This document shows, in pieces, positions 26,981-39,490 of a stretch of 64,000 nucleotides of DNA. Position 1 is the stretch's first letter; every line of letters begins with the position of its first letter. Source of the stretch: Pochonia chlamydosporia 170 (taxonomy: Eukaryota > Ascomycota > Sordariomycetes > Hypocreales > Clavicipitaceae); contig NC_035795.1 of NCBI RefSeq assembly GCF_001653235.2, positions 1,922,001 to 1,986,000 of the forward strand, in the 5' to 3' direction. The notes beneath the pieces are model-generated. The model saw only the letters and a program-made list of their open reading frames with translations, was not told where the DNA came from and did not search any database. Made by a program: the position numbers and the translations under genes.

Positions 26981-29900
26981 TTATTTATCCTCCAAAAGTT
27001 CTTGGAGCTCCTCCATTTCTCCACTATGGTAGACCATGTCATAGAATTGGCCCTTTGCGTCGTAGAGTTCCTTGGGCGAGCCATATCTAAATTACAATGT
27101 TAGAGATAGATATATTTTGGTGTAGATTTTAGAGGGAAAGAACTCACTCCAGGACTCTGCCGGCACTCATGACAACGACGCTATCGTAGTCGATGATGGT
27201 TCGAAGACGGTGGGCAATAGTGACGAGCGTGCGGTTGTCATCCGCAGCTTCCAGGTCATCGCGGAGAATTTGCTGGATACCACGATCGGTTTCGTAGTCC
27301 ATGCTGGCTGTGGCTTCATCCAGGAGCATAAGTTTGCTCTTGCGGATTAAAGCGCGACATAGAGAAAGAACTTGGCGCTGGCCGTGGGAAAAGTTCTCAC
27401 CACGGGCATCTACTTCGGTTGAGAGAGTGATGGCTTGGGCGTGGCCGTGTATGGCGTCGTCAGCATCATTGTCATCATCCTCTGTGACATTGCCGGAGAA
27501 GGATGCAATGCCTTTGCAGTTGTCGAGTGCTGCCTCCAGCTGCTCTCGTGGAACCAGACCGGTGGGGTCGAGGTTGGATTCTACGGATCCGTTGAACAGG
27601 ACGGCTTCCTGGGGAATAATGGTGAGGCTTTCACGGAGGCGGTTTCTGGGTAGCTTTGTGATGTCAACACCATCGAACAGAATCTGACCCGAAACAATGT
27701 CGGTGAATCGAAGCAGGGACAACACAAGCTGGGATATGTTAGCGGATATTGCATTTTGATCGTAGATTCTTTGCGTACTGTACTCTTGCCGGATCCTGTT
27801 CGGCCGACAACCGCGACCCGCTCTCCGGCCTTAAATTTCAAGTTGATGTTGCTGAGAATATCGGGACCGTCGGGGTCGTAGCGAATCGTCACGTCCCGAA
27901 ACTCGATCTCTCCAGATCGAGGCCAGTTCTTGGGAATAACGTGAGTTTCATCATCAGCATATTGAGCTTCAGCTTCATCGGGATAAGGCTTGTCATCTTT
28001 ATCTTCAGCTTCAAGCTTCACATATTCCTTCACACGGTGAAACTAGTATTCGGTTAGTGATGGTGCTTTGAAAAGATATTCCTGCTTGGGCGACTTGGAA
28101 CATACGCTTTGCATCTCAACTTCAAGGTCATTCATGGCTCTGACCATGTATAGAACAGTGTTGCTAAGGTCATTGGCGTTGGTCAGAGAAAATCCAACCA
28201 AGCCTGCACCAACCAATCCGGCTTTGGAAATCGCAATGATACCAGCAAAGAGGGATACGAGAGACGTGACGAAGTCGATTCGAACTCCAACCCATCGGTT
28301 GCAATTGTAGTTGGCTTCAGCCGTGGCTGACCAAATACGGAGCTTATCTGCGAGATCGAATCCGAATCCTTGGGCTTTGCCCTTTCTGGCCCGAATAATG
28401 GCAAGACCAGCAAGGGTGTCAGCAAACTGTGAAAATACAGGCGACTGAGAGGAAGATGTGAGACGCTTAATCACAACCGCAGTTCGCGTGTACATCTCTC
28501 CGATCAGAACACCAATGAAACAGGTAATGAGCCCTGGGATCATGAAGATGGGCATGATGGAGCTGACTGCGCCAAGTCGGAAGAAAATCATCATGAAAAT
28601 ATCCAGAGTTTGACGAACCATGCCGCTCAGATTGCCGTCAATTGAAGCCATGTCACCAGAGAACCGGTTGGTAATCCGGCCGACAGGGATCGTCTTGAAC
28701 CAAGATAGGGGAACGCTCATGATGCTTCGGATAAAGTCGTTGTGCAGACGTCGAGCGGCACGCCAACCGCCCCATTCAAAGGTGATGACAATGAAACCAA
28801 AGGCAAGAATCTCAAGGAAGATGAACGCGGCAAAGATGCCCAGGTAATAAGCAACGTCTACTGGCCCTTTGCCTTCGTAAGCCTCAACCCAGATAGACAG
28901 CCAGAAATTGGCACCAAAGTAGAAAATATTGGCCAAGAACAATCCGAGTATGGAGAGTATGGCAAATAAAGGGTGGCCAAAGTATCCCATGTAGCTAATC
29001 ACAGTCCACCTGCTAACCTTTCCAGATGCCTTTGCTTCCTGGTCAACAATGTCCTTTTTGGGAACGTCCTGGGCAACCTTATCAGGGTCATTCAGAGCAT
29101 CGGAGGCGGCTTGCAAGTCTGGCTCTGGAGGTGTTCCCACCTCGGTTGCACTGCTGTCGTCAGCATCGCCTCCAAGGACCTCTGCGATCTTAATAGGTCT
29201 GCGGACCACGCCAATATTGGGCTCAGCACTCCTGACTTGACCTCTATCAAGTAAGATGGCTAGGTCGGCCTGGGCTGAAATCCAGGGGACCTGAGTGACG
29301 AGAACCACGGTTCGGCCCTTTAGCAAGTCACCGCAGAAGCAATACTTCCAGACTCCTGCAGAGGTTTTCGCGTCTAGGGCCGAGAAGATGTCGTCAAGTA
29401 GCAATAAGGGAGCCTTGGAGTACAAAGCCCTGGCCAAGGCTACACGTGCCTTTTGTCCGCCAGACAGGGATGTTCCATTCTCCCCGACTGATGTTTGGTC
29501 ACCGTCCGGTAGCTCGCGCAGATCTTCGGGAAGACAACAAGCTGTCACGACTCGATCGTATCGGACCTTTTCCATTGGGCTTCCAAAGAGAATATTATCT
29601 TGGATGGTCTCATTTTGGAGCCAAGATGTTTGAGAAGCGTATGCAATGTCAGCTGGAACAGTGATAGAGCCGCCTTCCAGATATGTCTCTCCCAAAATAG
29701 CAAGCAAGAGAGTGGATTTGCCACTTCCGCTCTGACCAGTGACGACATTGAGGCCACCTTGGACAAAATCCAACGAAATGTCCTCCAGCCTAAAGGTAGC
29801 CTTCTTGTTGCGCCTGAAGCAGCCTTTCTCAATGCGAAGAGGTCCCTCTGGGTACCGAACGAGCGGCACGGTGCTAGAAAAGTACTTGTCGAGTCGTCCG

Positions 29901-31836
29901 AAGGCAACCATGGCACCGGCAAAGTTTCGAGCAAAATAACTGGCCATCATGATGTTTCGACGAATGTTCTTGACGAGATACACGGTAGTGAAGGCGGTGG
30001 AAGCTGTCAGCCGCCGCTTATCAACCGTGACATGCAGACCGAACATGATGAGCAAGGAAAGGTAGGGAAAAACCTGTGTGACCTGGTTGATAAAGACTTG
30101 GAGGACAGACACGCCCCAAAGAGACTTTTGTTCAACAGCACGACACTCGACAATTTTCTCCGTGATGGGCTTCTCCCAGCCAAAGTATTTGATGGCTTTG
30201 ATCGAGGCTAAGTATTCAGTGACGAGCGAAATTCGCGAATCCTGAGCCTTTCGAACTTTCTTTTGCGTGCGGTACATCCACTTGCCGAGAAGAATGGAGA
30301 TTGGAGTAGCAAGCACGAGGACTGAAACTCCCACAATGGAAACCCAGCCAAGCATTCTATACAAGCCGATGAAGGATACAATAGTTCCGGCAGGAACACC
30401 AACCAAGACAATGATCATATCTCGGGCTCTAAAGATGGCCTCTACATCAGCAGCCATGAGGTTTGCCAATCGACCAGCTGAGGTCGACTTTGTGCTGTTT
30501 TCCTTTTCCTTCTGGTCCTTTGCGTCGTCGAATTTGCCAGCAAATGGGTCGTCTTCGAGTTCCATAGATTCCAAAGCCCTGTGGTACAGCTCCTGGGTCA
30601 TGGCCGACTTGATTCGGACGATCAGTCGCGTGGAAGTAAATACATATCCCTGAAATAGGATGGATCGGGTCATCGGACCAAAGAAGGTAAGAAGCAACCA
30701 CACCCATGGCCTGTAAATGGCGGAATTGGGGTCATCGAGATAGGCAAGCAGCTTAAACATACCGAAAGGAGCGACGTTCTCGACAATATATGCAAGACCG
30801 ATCCAAAAGGCCATGAGGAGCAATTCGTTTCTCTGGAAGCGTAAAGTAGTCCAGAGAGTCGACTTGGAAGCAGCTCTAGCAAGCTGGACCTGGCGAAGGA
30901 GATAGAGAGGATCGTCGTACCACGCCAATTTCGGAATTCCAGACATGTCAAGCTTCCCCCAGGTGCCTTTCCAGATAGTCGGAGTCAGCCATTGGTAGGT
31001 ACAATAATAATTGACCCAACTAGTTTCTTCCTCAGGAGCGGGTTCCTCGGGGACTTGGAAACCAGGAATCTCGTAGCCGAGTTGAGGCTGAACCCATTGA
31101 CGAGGTGTGCACATGGCAACAACAAGGCCGACGGCGAGGGCGGCCGTGGCTCCCAGAATGCTGGCGTCTTTGGTGCATTGGAAGTCGATTTCGATGCAAG
31201 GAAGAAGCTGAGCGGTGATGAGAATGATCAGCTGAGCAATAATGACGAAATTGATTTGATGCAGAGCTGCTTGACGCCATAGGATGTCCTTGGCCAGTCG
31301 AGTCAAGCCAAGAATGAAGATGTAGGCGACAAGAATAGCGTTGAGCACGTGAGCGTGGCCTTTGAAGAAGGCGACGGCGAGGAAAGCGAGAGCGGCAGTC
31401 CTTGACACCTGCGACAACAATTCGTAACCCCATTGAAGCCCCGACGCTTTAGATTTAATGGTAGGTCTTGGAAGGCCATTGTTGGAACGTCGTCGAATCA
31501 AGTGCAAGGCTATGAACAGACAAGATATTGCGAGAACAACTGCTTGCGGAATACCTGAGCGTGCGATGGTGGAAGCCTCAACGATCCAAGGGACCCGAGA
31601 AGCCGCAGAAGCAATACTAATATTCGTCAGCAGGCCAAAACAATCACAGAACGAGTGCTAGAGCAGGCATTGACCCAATTGCATCGTATTACCAAGCCAG
31701 AACGAGAATTGGACATTGCGCAGCCGTGCAGTGATACATACCGACTCAGAAACATCTGCGGAGCGCCACCGCCTGCAACTCGGTTGCTCATCGGAGAGAA
31801 CTCATAGTCGCGGAACTTGTGTATCACCACGTTCAT
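26981..31836 (-). CDS. ABC transporter, subfamily C (MRP-type full transporter)
   Basis: ATP-driven exporter of the ABCC family (the yeast Ycf1/Ybt1/Vmr1 group, often vacuolar). Exons: 31836-31742, 31616-28106, 28042-27779, 27728-27148 and 27086-26981, giving 1518 residues. Order: an N-terminal TMD0-like block of several membrane spans, transmembrane domain 1, NBD1, transmembrane domain 2, NBD2. NBD1 has Walker A GQSGSGKST near residue 657, signature LSGGQKARVALARAL and Walker B LLLLDDIFSALD. NBD2 has Walker A GRTGSGKST near residue 1280, signature FSHGQRQVLSLCRAL and Walker B KLMLLDEATASMD. NBD1 carries Asp in place of the catalytic Glu (usual in ABCC) and Gln in place of the H-loop His (VLVTQ), so it probably does not hydrolyse ATP efficiently; NBD2 looks complete. 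The substrate cannot be told from sequence. Confidence 0.93.
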
Positions 31837-34042
31837 GGCTGCGACAACAAAGTCGGAAGCCGACGCGACGAGAGCAAAACGAGTGAGGAGGATTTGGTGA
31901 AATCACCAAAGGCTGGTGAAGAAGAAAGGGACAAGAAGAGGAAGCAAGAAGCGACAAGGACGACGACGATTTGAACATGCCCTTCGACTGATACCCCTGT
32001 CACTGGCAAAGTCAACAGCGCCGATGGTGTGGTCAACGGCGACAGATTTGAGAGCACTAAGAGCAGCCCGGCGGCCCACAGGGATCAAAAAGTCCCTTTC
32101 TGCAATGTGATAGTGGTCTCTGGGGGGCGCCTCTGGAGATTCAAAACTGGGGTCCCGGCTTGCTCGCGCCTGTGAGGTCGGGTTGTCTCCAGCCCTGTTT
32201 CCAGAAGAAGCAGTGGATGACCCAGACAGTGAGGCTCAGTTCACGACCCTTCATAAGTATGGCCAATCCAGAACAGTCGGCGTGATCCGTTTGGTCCACC
32301 AATGCGCCTGGGTTGAGATGAGACTGTGGCAGACGCGATCTTGGTCACCACAATTGCAGGTTCCATAAAGCATGGAGAAGCCTTGGGGGTCAAAGGACAG
32401 GGCGGTATGCATCTGGACAAAGAAACCCAGGCAGCAGACAGATTCAGGAAGTTTCCTTTCCTTCTTATGGAAATAACCCAGCGAACGCAATTCTGACGCC
32501 TTTGAAGGTACTAGGGATTGACAGCATGACAACTAAAGGGCGGCTGTTGCCCTGTTGGGCGTCTGTCTCACCGGTTGGGACGGCATCACACTTGACTTAG
32601 TTCATTGTCAACAGCACTGTATCAGCAGCAGTCTATATCTGTGAGCTGAGTCATTTTCCGGTGCTGATAGTTGCCATTAGGATCGAATGACACGAGCAAT
32701 TTTTGTCACAGTCACGAGGCCACGCTTCAAGGATTCAGACGCCGCCGGTATATAATCCCAGCACACCTCAGACAATTTTACGGGCGTGAGGAGGACTGAA
32801 CTCTGACCATCACTGGTTGGGCTTGTTGGGTTGAGGGTAAATAAAGTGCTGACTGCAGACTGACCGTCTCGACCGCCTGCAAGTGCTGCAAGATGACCAC
32901 CGCGAACCAATTGATATGCCAAGGCTTCCGTCACGACGGGATGCATGCCTCACTTTTCAGTCTGAATGGTGGTTTGCTGCCTATCGCGATTTGAGGCAAC
33001 AGAGCGTTTGGCAGGGTGGAATCAGTCCACTTCGACTCTTTGCCCTGTACGGCCGAACCAACAGACCAGCTCATACACATTGGTCGTTGACAACTCGACA
33101 ACAAGAGAATCTTGATCGCATTCCCCGTCCATGTCATTGGCAGTCACTGGTGGACCTCTCATCAAGTCCACTAGACGCCGGTGCGGTCCCGAAGATGGTA
33201 CCGTACCCCAGCAGATGAGCCAACAGCGCTCCACCATCGACGAAGCAGGTTTGTGATCTGTGAACGAGTGGCAACCTATTGAGTTATTATTGTGCGAGAA
33301 AAGGGGTCAACTATTTTGCTCATTGGCCAGCGGGCCTCCAGGCGTAATATCTATGATGCTCGACGCAACATTTAACATCGTTGTGACTCATCTACTTTGC
33401 AATTCGCTCCCCGGATCTTTCCAGCTGGCCAGACTGCAACTCGACCCACTGTGTGGCAGTGCCACACAACATGAACATGGAGCACTAACATCTGCCCGAA
33501 CGGGAAGGCGGCGCCTGAAGATGAGAGGTGATAGATGGGAGAGCACGGGTGTGGTAGATGTGCCAAGCCGGTTCGTTACGCCGCGCCGGGATCCAGTATT
33601 TTCTGATAAGTGTGGCCGGATGTAAAAGCTGGGAGTGTAAAAACACCAGACATCATTGATGAGCACCAAAGGTAGACGTGAGGTACTTCACGCTGGTCAG
33701 TGTGTCCAGGTGTTCTCCATCTAACTGGAATGAACTAATCATGTACAAGTTGATGCCCGAAACCCGATATAAACTAATATGGCTTCTATAAATTAAATAT
33801 ATAACTAGAGGCAATCCCATTTATATTTCCGATAACGCCTAGTACAAGACCTTGACATCTTCATCACTGGGGCTCGTTCTCTACTACATGCTCCTCATAA
33901 TGTCTCTTCGTTCAAGGTATGCTACTAGCAATGCAGCCATGCAATCTAGTATATCTCAATCATGAAATTTTAAACAAAAAGCCCCCAAAAGTAAATCCCA
34001 GGCAAACCCCTCTTATTGACTCCAACACCACCATGCTACCCA
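31837..34042. other. Intergenic region upstream of the ABC transporter
   Basis: About 2.2 kb: the transporter promoter at 31837-32200 and the 3' flank of the membrane-protein gene near 33900-34042. Frames up to 121 codons (for example 33260-33625, plus) overlap others on both strands and match nothing known. CACCAGACATCA lies at 33643-33654. No gene supported. Confidence 0.5.
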
Positions 34043-34798
34043 TCACGGAAAATGCTGGTTAACCCACGCTGCCGAATCACAAATCGTCTCCTCCGTATTA
34101 ATCGGAAACCCCGTATCCGAAGAATTCTGAACCGTAGACCCAAAGCACTGCCCCGGCCAATCCCTGTCCTTGATATCGTTCCGCCAGCAGACGGCATTGC
34201 AAATAGTGCTCTTGCGGTCCGCAATCGCCGTCTTGTTATTCACATTATACGCCACACACATGTTGACGCATTCGTTTAGACTTTTTGCAGGTGTGTTGAC
34301 AAGATCTGCTCCTGACCAGCGGAAGCTGAGGTTGCAGAACTTTCGGAACTGGTAGTCACTCGAGCCGAGGGCGTTGTATATCGTGTTGTTCGAAGACGGG
34401 CAGTCGCGGTAGAGGGTTTGTGTCGGCCCAATTTGTAATGATGTTGTTAGAGTGGCTGGTGGGTTTGTAGTTGCCGTAGCCGGCTGTAAGGTGCTTGTGT
34501 CTTTGCTGTTTGTGTTGTTTCCGCTCGTTGAGTTGTCGCTGTTGTTTGGCTTTGACTTGGCGGCTTGAGTTGCGCCTACGCCGCCGCCTATTGCAGCAGC
34601 CGCGACAATTAGGATAATTCCACATAGAATAATCCAGAATCGCCTAGGAGGTAATCCGAATATTTGTCGTGGGGGAACCGCATTGATCTCTGTGGCTGCC
34701 TCCTTGGGAGCATCTTCATAGTAGATTTTGCCAGGCTGAACGGGCTCTGGAAGGTTTGTTTCGGGAGCGACCTCCAAGTCGGAATGGTCCCGTGCCAT
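34043..34798 (-). CDS. Single-pass membrane protein with cysteine-containing outer domain
   Basis: Unbroken frame of 251 residues with no intron. A hydrophilic N-terminal part of about 50 residues is followed by one membrane span, FWIILCGIILIVAAAAIGGG (about residues 54-73). Next comes a Ser/Thr/Asn-rich stalk with several N-glycosylation sequons. The last roughly 120 residues contain about nine cysteines (YRDCPSS, KFCNLSF, NECVNMC, ICNAVCW, GQCFG, TICDS). No signal peptide precedes the span, so a type II orientation with the cysteine domain outside is likely. I do not recognise a named domain. The arrangement resembles many fungal plasma-membrane proteins with WSC- or PAN-like outer domains, but the family is unassigned. 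Coding status is supported by the architecture and the cysteine pattern. Confidence 0.75.
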   Translation of the reverse strand: MARDHSDLEVAPETNLPEPVQPGKIYYEDAPKEAATEINAVPPRQIFGLPPRRFWIILCGIILIVAAAAIGGGVGATQAAKSKPNNSDNSTSGNNTNSKDTSTLQPATATTNPPATLTTSLQIGPTQTLYRDCPSSNNTIYNALGSSDYQFRKFCNLSFRWSGADLVNTPAKSLNECVNMCVAYNVNNKTAIADRKSTICNAVCWRNDIKDRDWPGQCFGSTVQNSSDTGFPINTEETICDSAAWVNQHFP

Positions 34799-35429
34799 GA
34801 CTGAAAACTGTGAGAGATGATCAACCAGATGGGAAAAGAAAGTGTGGAAACAAGAAGCGTGAAGGCATCTTTAAAAGGACTTTGAGAAATAGCCGCCTGG
34901 GTACTTTGTTGGAACCTGCAGCCAAGTCTCGGATGATGTGTTGGCCAATGGCGATGAGGATTTAGCCGCCCTGGACATTCGGCGGAAAATAAAAGACCAA
35001 AATCATCTGCAGACGCATCTGCTGCTTTAAATGACTTGATTCTCACAATTGGTCCATTTGATGCGTTCCCTACGCTGGCCAGACTGTGACATTTGACGCT
35101 TCATGCTCAAGCCAAGAGCTGCCAGCAAGAGTCAGATCTGGTAATTCAACCATGCCGATCTCGATCTCGACAGCCTTCAAAACTCTCACAATAGACTTGA
35201 CCACATGCAGACTTTTCTTCCTGCTCGACATGGATCAACTGGTGCAAAGCAGATTGGAGATACCAAAGACTCCCTGGAAGTCTCGGGTGTCCCTTTTCAA
35301 GTGCCACTCCCGCCGCAAGCACGACATGTTGCCGTGCACTTTCCCACTTGACACTTGACAACTTTGGCGAGGAGCTTCAATGTTGCCTCGCGGGCGCCGT
35401 TCCTACCACTTTGATCAGCTATTAGATGC

Positions 35430-36105
35430 TCATTCTTTCCCTTGATAGATCTCGCGTACCACTGAACAAGTATGGAAATAATATGCGAGCACGTGCTTTT
35501 CAATTCCATAAGTTCGGAACATTCTCATTCTCCTTTTCTTCTCTTTCTCTTCTCCAGATGATTTGAGAGCAGAATCCCACCGCACAAGCCGCTCATCACT
35601 GACGATCAAGAAGGTCAGGTTGGGTGCTGTGATTGTCAGGCTCTTGCGTGAGGCGACTAACACCTGACATGATCAGTAGGCTTGGTAAGTGCACGGCATA
35701 ATTTTTGATTTCTCTTTTTGTGTCCCTGGTATTACACTACCTCCAGATGACGCGCCCTTTGTCTTCTTCTTCTTCTTTTCTCATTGCATTCGAAGGCTTG
35801 CCCGTCGATGTGAAGAGGAAACTCACCCTTTCCCCCCCTTCCACGTCTTCCACCTTCTTTGACTTGTGGGCAATCATCTTGGCACGGTTGTGGTTCTGGA
35901 AATTGCGTGGATGGACGGGCAGCGGTCGAGGGGCTAGAGTGGATATCCAGATTGTGGTTGATGGAAAAGAGCTTGCCATTGTAAAGTCATCATGGTGGTG
36001 GAAGACTTCAAGGCTATTGAAAATAGGCTGAGGAATTTGATGTTTTGTGGCAGAAGAGTCGATGCTGATGGGAACATTGATGGAAAAGAGGAGCAGAGAG
36101 GCCAC
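35430..36105 (-). other. Possible small hypothetical gene (two candidate exons)
   Basis: The 36105-35737 frame has a non-random composition: a basic then acidic C-terminal part, with KKVEDVEGGERVSFLF near its middle. Just downstream on the same strand the frame 35663-35430 reads ITAPNLTFLIVSDERLVRWD, also protein-like. A donor-like AGGTAGTG near the first stop and an acceptor-like TCAG before the second would allow splicing, but I could not confirm a phase-correct join. The plus strand also has a 108-codon frame over 35705-36031. No function is proposed. Confidence 0.2.
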
Positions 36106-36483
36106 TTTATAGTAGGGACAGGCCAGCGTGCTAATGTTCTTGACACGAAGTTAAGCTTTCTCGCTCTTGTTTAAGTTTGGACGCTACGAAATTACATTTG
36201 ATGTAGTTCGTAGTCTCTAGGGAGGGAAATGAGTCAAGCTCTGATAAACTCACTTCAACTTCACATTCGCCTCGTCGTGAAGAACCTAGAGACACGCCAT
36301 TACGAATGATTGGGTCTCGCCTGCGTTAATCAGATTAGCACAAAAACTTTAATTTGCGCTGTCGACGTCTAGTTCCCCTTTGGTGTGTTGAAGAATGCAT
36401 GTGCCTCGAGCTCCCGAATGCATGCAAGTGGTGTGTCGTCCCAAAATAGCTTGAGAACATTGAGCGCAGGTTTTCATTTACTT

Positions 36484-36499
36484 ACCTACCTAGGTAGGT
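36484..36499. repeat. 16-bp palindrome ACCTACCTAGGTAGGT
   Basis: Perfect inverted repeat, followed directly by TAGGTAG. It is the longest of several CTACCTAGGTAG-like palindromes in the intergenic DNA of this window (others at 11500, 22260, 44635 and 59413). Confidence 0.9.
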
Positions 36500-36931
36500 T
36501 AGGTAGTTGGCACCGACTCACTTTGGTTAGAAGTCTGGTAGCATTTGAACACTATTGAGGGCTCGATCCAATGAGTTTAGAGTCAACCTTCAGAACCGTA
36601 GCCCTCCACAACATCAACTTAGCTTGGTGTGCGGCCACCGTTTTTTTGAGTGACAAAAGTGACACATACACAGACACGCTACATTGACAGAGATGGGTAA
36701 ATTCTGAGGATACAATATGAATCCCTAGGTTCAATATGGCCGGTACGTCGTGACGGTATTCCCACAATGACGAAATGACTGCTTTCACTGGGCGCAGAAC
36801 AAATAGACATGATATTGTAGCAGCCGGTCTGCACAACTACCAAGGCAGATATGCTCAATATCATTATCAAGTTGGTCAAACTGAAAAAGCACTCTTCTCC
36901 ATTACCAGCTCAACACCTCCCCCAACTTACA

Positions 36932-37709
36932 CTATTTGATCCCCTTCAAAACATCACTCGGAATAATCTTCTCCTTATACCCATTCACCGCAATCGAAGT
37001 CATCGCCCTCGCAACCTCATCCACACCAATGCCCGAATACAACTTCCCAACCATGCGCTCCACCATTCCTGCGCCCACATCATGAATCCCACTCGGTCGG
37101 GGACAATAGACCTCAAAACAATCCGGATGCGTGTCCTGTATATCAAATAAGCCCTTTTCAGCTTGGCCCTACATAACCATTAGCTTGCCCCGTGCCAGAG
37201 ATGCCACCATTGCTGGAATGCCAACCTTTATCTTTCGCGAATCATTCAAAAACAACAGCCGCTTCTCCTGATCCCATTCCGTCATCATGCCACTGCAAAA
37301 CACGAATCGAAACTTTTTTCCCTCTTTCAACTTTGGAGCGACTTGTTCTGCGAGAGCTTTGGCAGCGGCGTGGGTGGACGTCACGTTGGCGAGCTTGCAG
37401 GCCTCTACGGAGGGAAACTTTTGAACCATGCCGCCGATGCACCTGCGAGGGTTAGACTTTGTCTTTGCTGGTATGGAGGGGTAGTCGTACCATAGACATG
37501 CTTCTGCATCGGAGACCTGGTCTAGTAGGGATGCAGGGTACGAGGTGAAGTCGTCGTGTGATGACTGTGACTTTGGCGTTGGTGGCGACGTCGTCGGGGA
37601 GTTGCTTCCGGGAGAGGGCGTAGATGTGCGTGATGTTGGGGGTGGATATGCATTGTTTGAGGACTTGGTGGCCTACGAGGCCTGTTGCGCCGGTTACGAT
37701 GACTTTCAT
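36932..37709 (-). pseudogene. Rossmann-fold NAD(P)-binding oxidoreductase-like gene, disrupted
   Basis: Remnant of an atypical SDR/NmrA-like gene. The start ATG (37709-37707) opens MKVIVTGATGLVGHQVL, with the TGATGLVG dinucleotide-binding loop. Exon 1 runs to 37491 and exon 2 is 37442-36932. Two lesions are visible. First, the frame that encodes the N-terminus (to VTVIT near 37557) shifts, because the following DDFTSYPASLLDQVSDAEACLW is in the next frame. A 2-nt loss in an ACAC run, or one extra base, at 37553-37560 would explain it. Second, an in-frame TAG at 37171-37169 interrupts otherwise continuous similarity: RGKL before it, AEKGLFDIQDTHPDCFEVYCPRPSG after it. The splice join reads W-CIGGMVQKF. 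A sequencing error could explain one lesion but less easily both. A truncated product from ATG 37429 is possible. Confidence 0.7.
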
Positions 37710-39490
37710 TTTGTGTTGGTGTGATGGTGGAAGTAGGAAGGGGATGAGGATGAGATTAGGTACGGTGAGGTTGAGGCTAAATCCGGCGGGGTTGGGGAGC
37801 TTCTTGATGTTACAATTGCGATTCGATTGCGACTGCGGTGACAGCTTGGAAGTGTCGTGTTGTGAATATGTAAACGGGATAACTACAAAGTCTCGGAAGA
37901 GCTTTAATTTTTTTTGATTCCGATTCCGTACTGAACACCTGATCGTGGAGTTTGAGTGAAACTCCGCTGGATAAAATGTGAGGCGGAATTGCGAGTGGGC
38001 AGGCAACATACATCTTGGGCTACGATTAATTCAATTTCACACCTTGCGTTTGAGTGCTGTTTTGCATTGTTGGTGTCATATATTGAAGATTTCTACTCAG
38101 ACTGTTAAATACGGATTATTAGGCACATGGCACCGAGACTTGGCATCATCTTACTGTACTAACACATATGCGGAATTGGTCAAAAGCCCGTCTAAGCCAC
38201 CAAGTTCGCGGTGCATTGCGTGAATTCGACTCAACATGATCTAAGCACTGAATTATTTATGGACTCTCAACTAGACGAATTATTCACAAATCCAGTGTAG
38301 CGGCGGACTTGTCAGGCACTAAACAGCTGGATGTAAACCTGCGGAAGCTCGTGCAGTCCACAATTGTGATTAGATGTCCATACTAGATTCCAGAACTTCC
38401 TAAAAAGAGTGTAGTAGAAGTCAAGGACTTAGCCCTCGTACGCAGTTCTGCACCATGAGATGTGTCTTGAGCGAACCATGTTGCTGCCAGGAGTGGGTGG
38501 GCTCGAAGCTTGAACATATCGCTTGCAGGTCCAACAACATCATTCTCAATGGTTTCGTGCAGATAACAGTACCTAAAAAACTGCTTGGCTCGACTCACCG
38601 AGAACGCAAGATCTGGACCAAAATTAAATCATTGGGCAGTAGATTTTGCACATGATGCTAAAATTGTGACAGAATTGACTCACATGCTAAATGATGGTCA
38701 AGATAGCTCGAAGTGCGTATATATACTCCAATCAGGCCAAGCCATCCCGAAATTTGGGCAAACCGACTGAAATAGCGGCTTGCTGTTTATGACGAGTTGT
38801 ATCCAGTGTTACACGGTAACACAAAGCTACGCAACACGGCAGTTAGTTGTCTCTTACCCGTCTTGGGAGACAACAGGTCAGTCTGATTTCACGTACCAAA
38901 CCGTGCGCTGCGTCGTGTTCCACGACAGACGAGTCTATTATAAGAAGAGCTTCCATACATGGACGTCCAATGCATTCTAGATTCGTAGTCTGCTGCGAAC
39001 TACATTGTGGCGTGGTGATGTGCAACTTTAATCGACAGTTCTACCATACTGCTGAGACGGGAAGTGGCGAGAGCTATGTTGGGGAATTTTGACAGGTTGG
39101 TATAAGATACCAAGAGGTAATAAGTTAATTCCGCTAATAATTAATCCATCTTCACACAATTAACTGTTTTCATTAGGACCGTCATCAGTAGCCAAGACAA
39201 GGCGACATCGGCCAGTCCATGAGTAGGTCATGCACCAGAGCCGTCAAATATGCACAACTACAACCAATGCAGAGAAAATGACAAGACCTTCAATATTTCA
39301 TGCAACCAAGGCTTAACGCGTGACAACTGCCATCAAGATGCAAAGACTGGTCGTACGGGTCTCAGCTCATCAGAACGAGAGAAAAACCATTTAAATATGT
39401 AGAAACATGTATAAATATGTCATCTTCTCCCTGTAAAGAGTTGAATTCCCTACAAGATCGCAATACAACTTGAAACACCTCCCAATCGCG
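37710..39490. other. Intergenic region between two broken genes
   Basis: About 1.8 kb, somewhat AT-rich around 38230-39150. Open frames are short and unconvincing. The frame extending the disrupted oxidoreductase upstream to 38009 is not conserved-looking and is taken as 5' flank. No repeats or transposon ends recognised. Confidence 0.5.

Larger units (their letters stand above)
34799..36931. other. Intergenic region with two doubtful small frames
   Basis: About 2.1 kb with no recognised gene. Two minus-strand frames, 36105-35737 (122 codons, Lys/Glu-rich end) and 35663-35430 (77 codons), could be exons of one small gene joined by an intron ending near 35663, but no family is recognised. A perfect 16-bp palindrome lies at 36484-36499. 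Confidence 0.4.

Noticed and set aside
31507..31661. Internal ATG frame start for the ABC transporter (1154-codon block beginning 31507)
   Set aside because: The coding sequence continues upstream of that Met to an acceptor at 31617 and joins an N-terminal exon at 31836-31742 in phase, so the internal Met is not the start.
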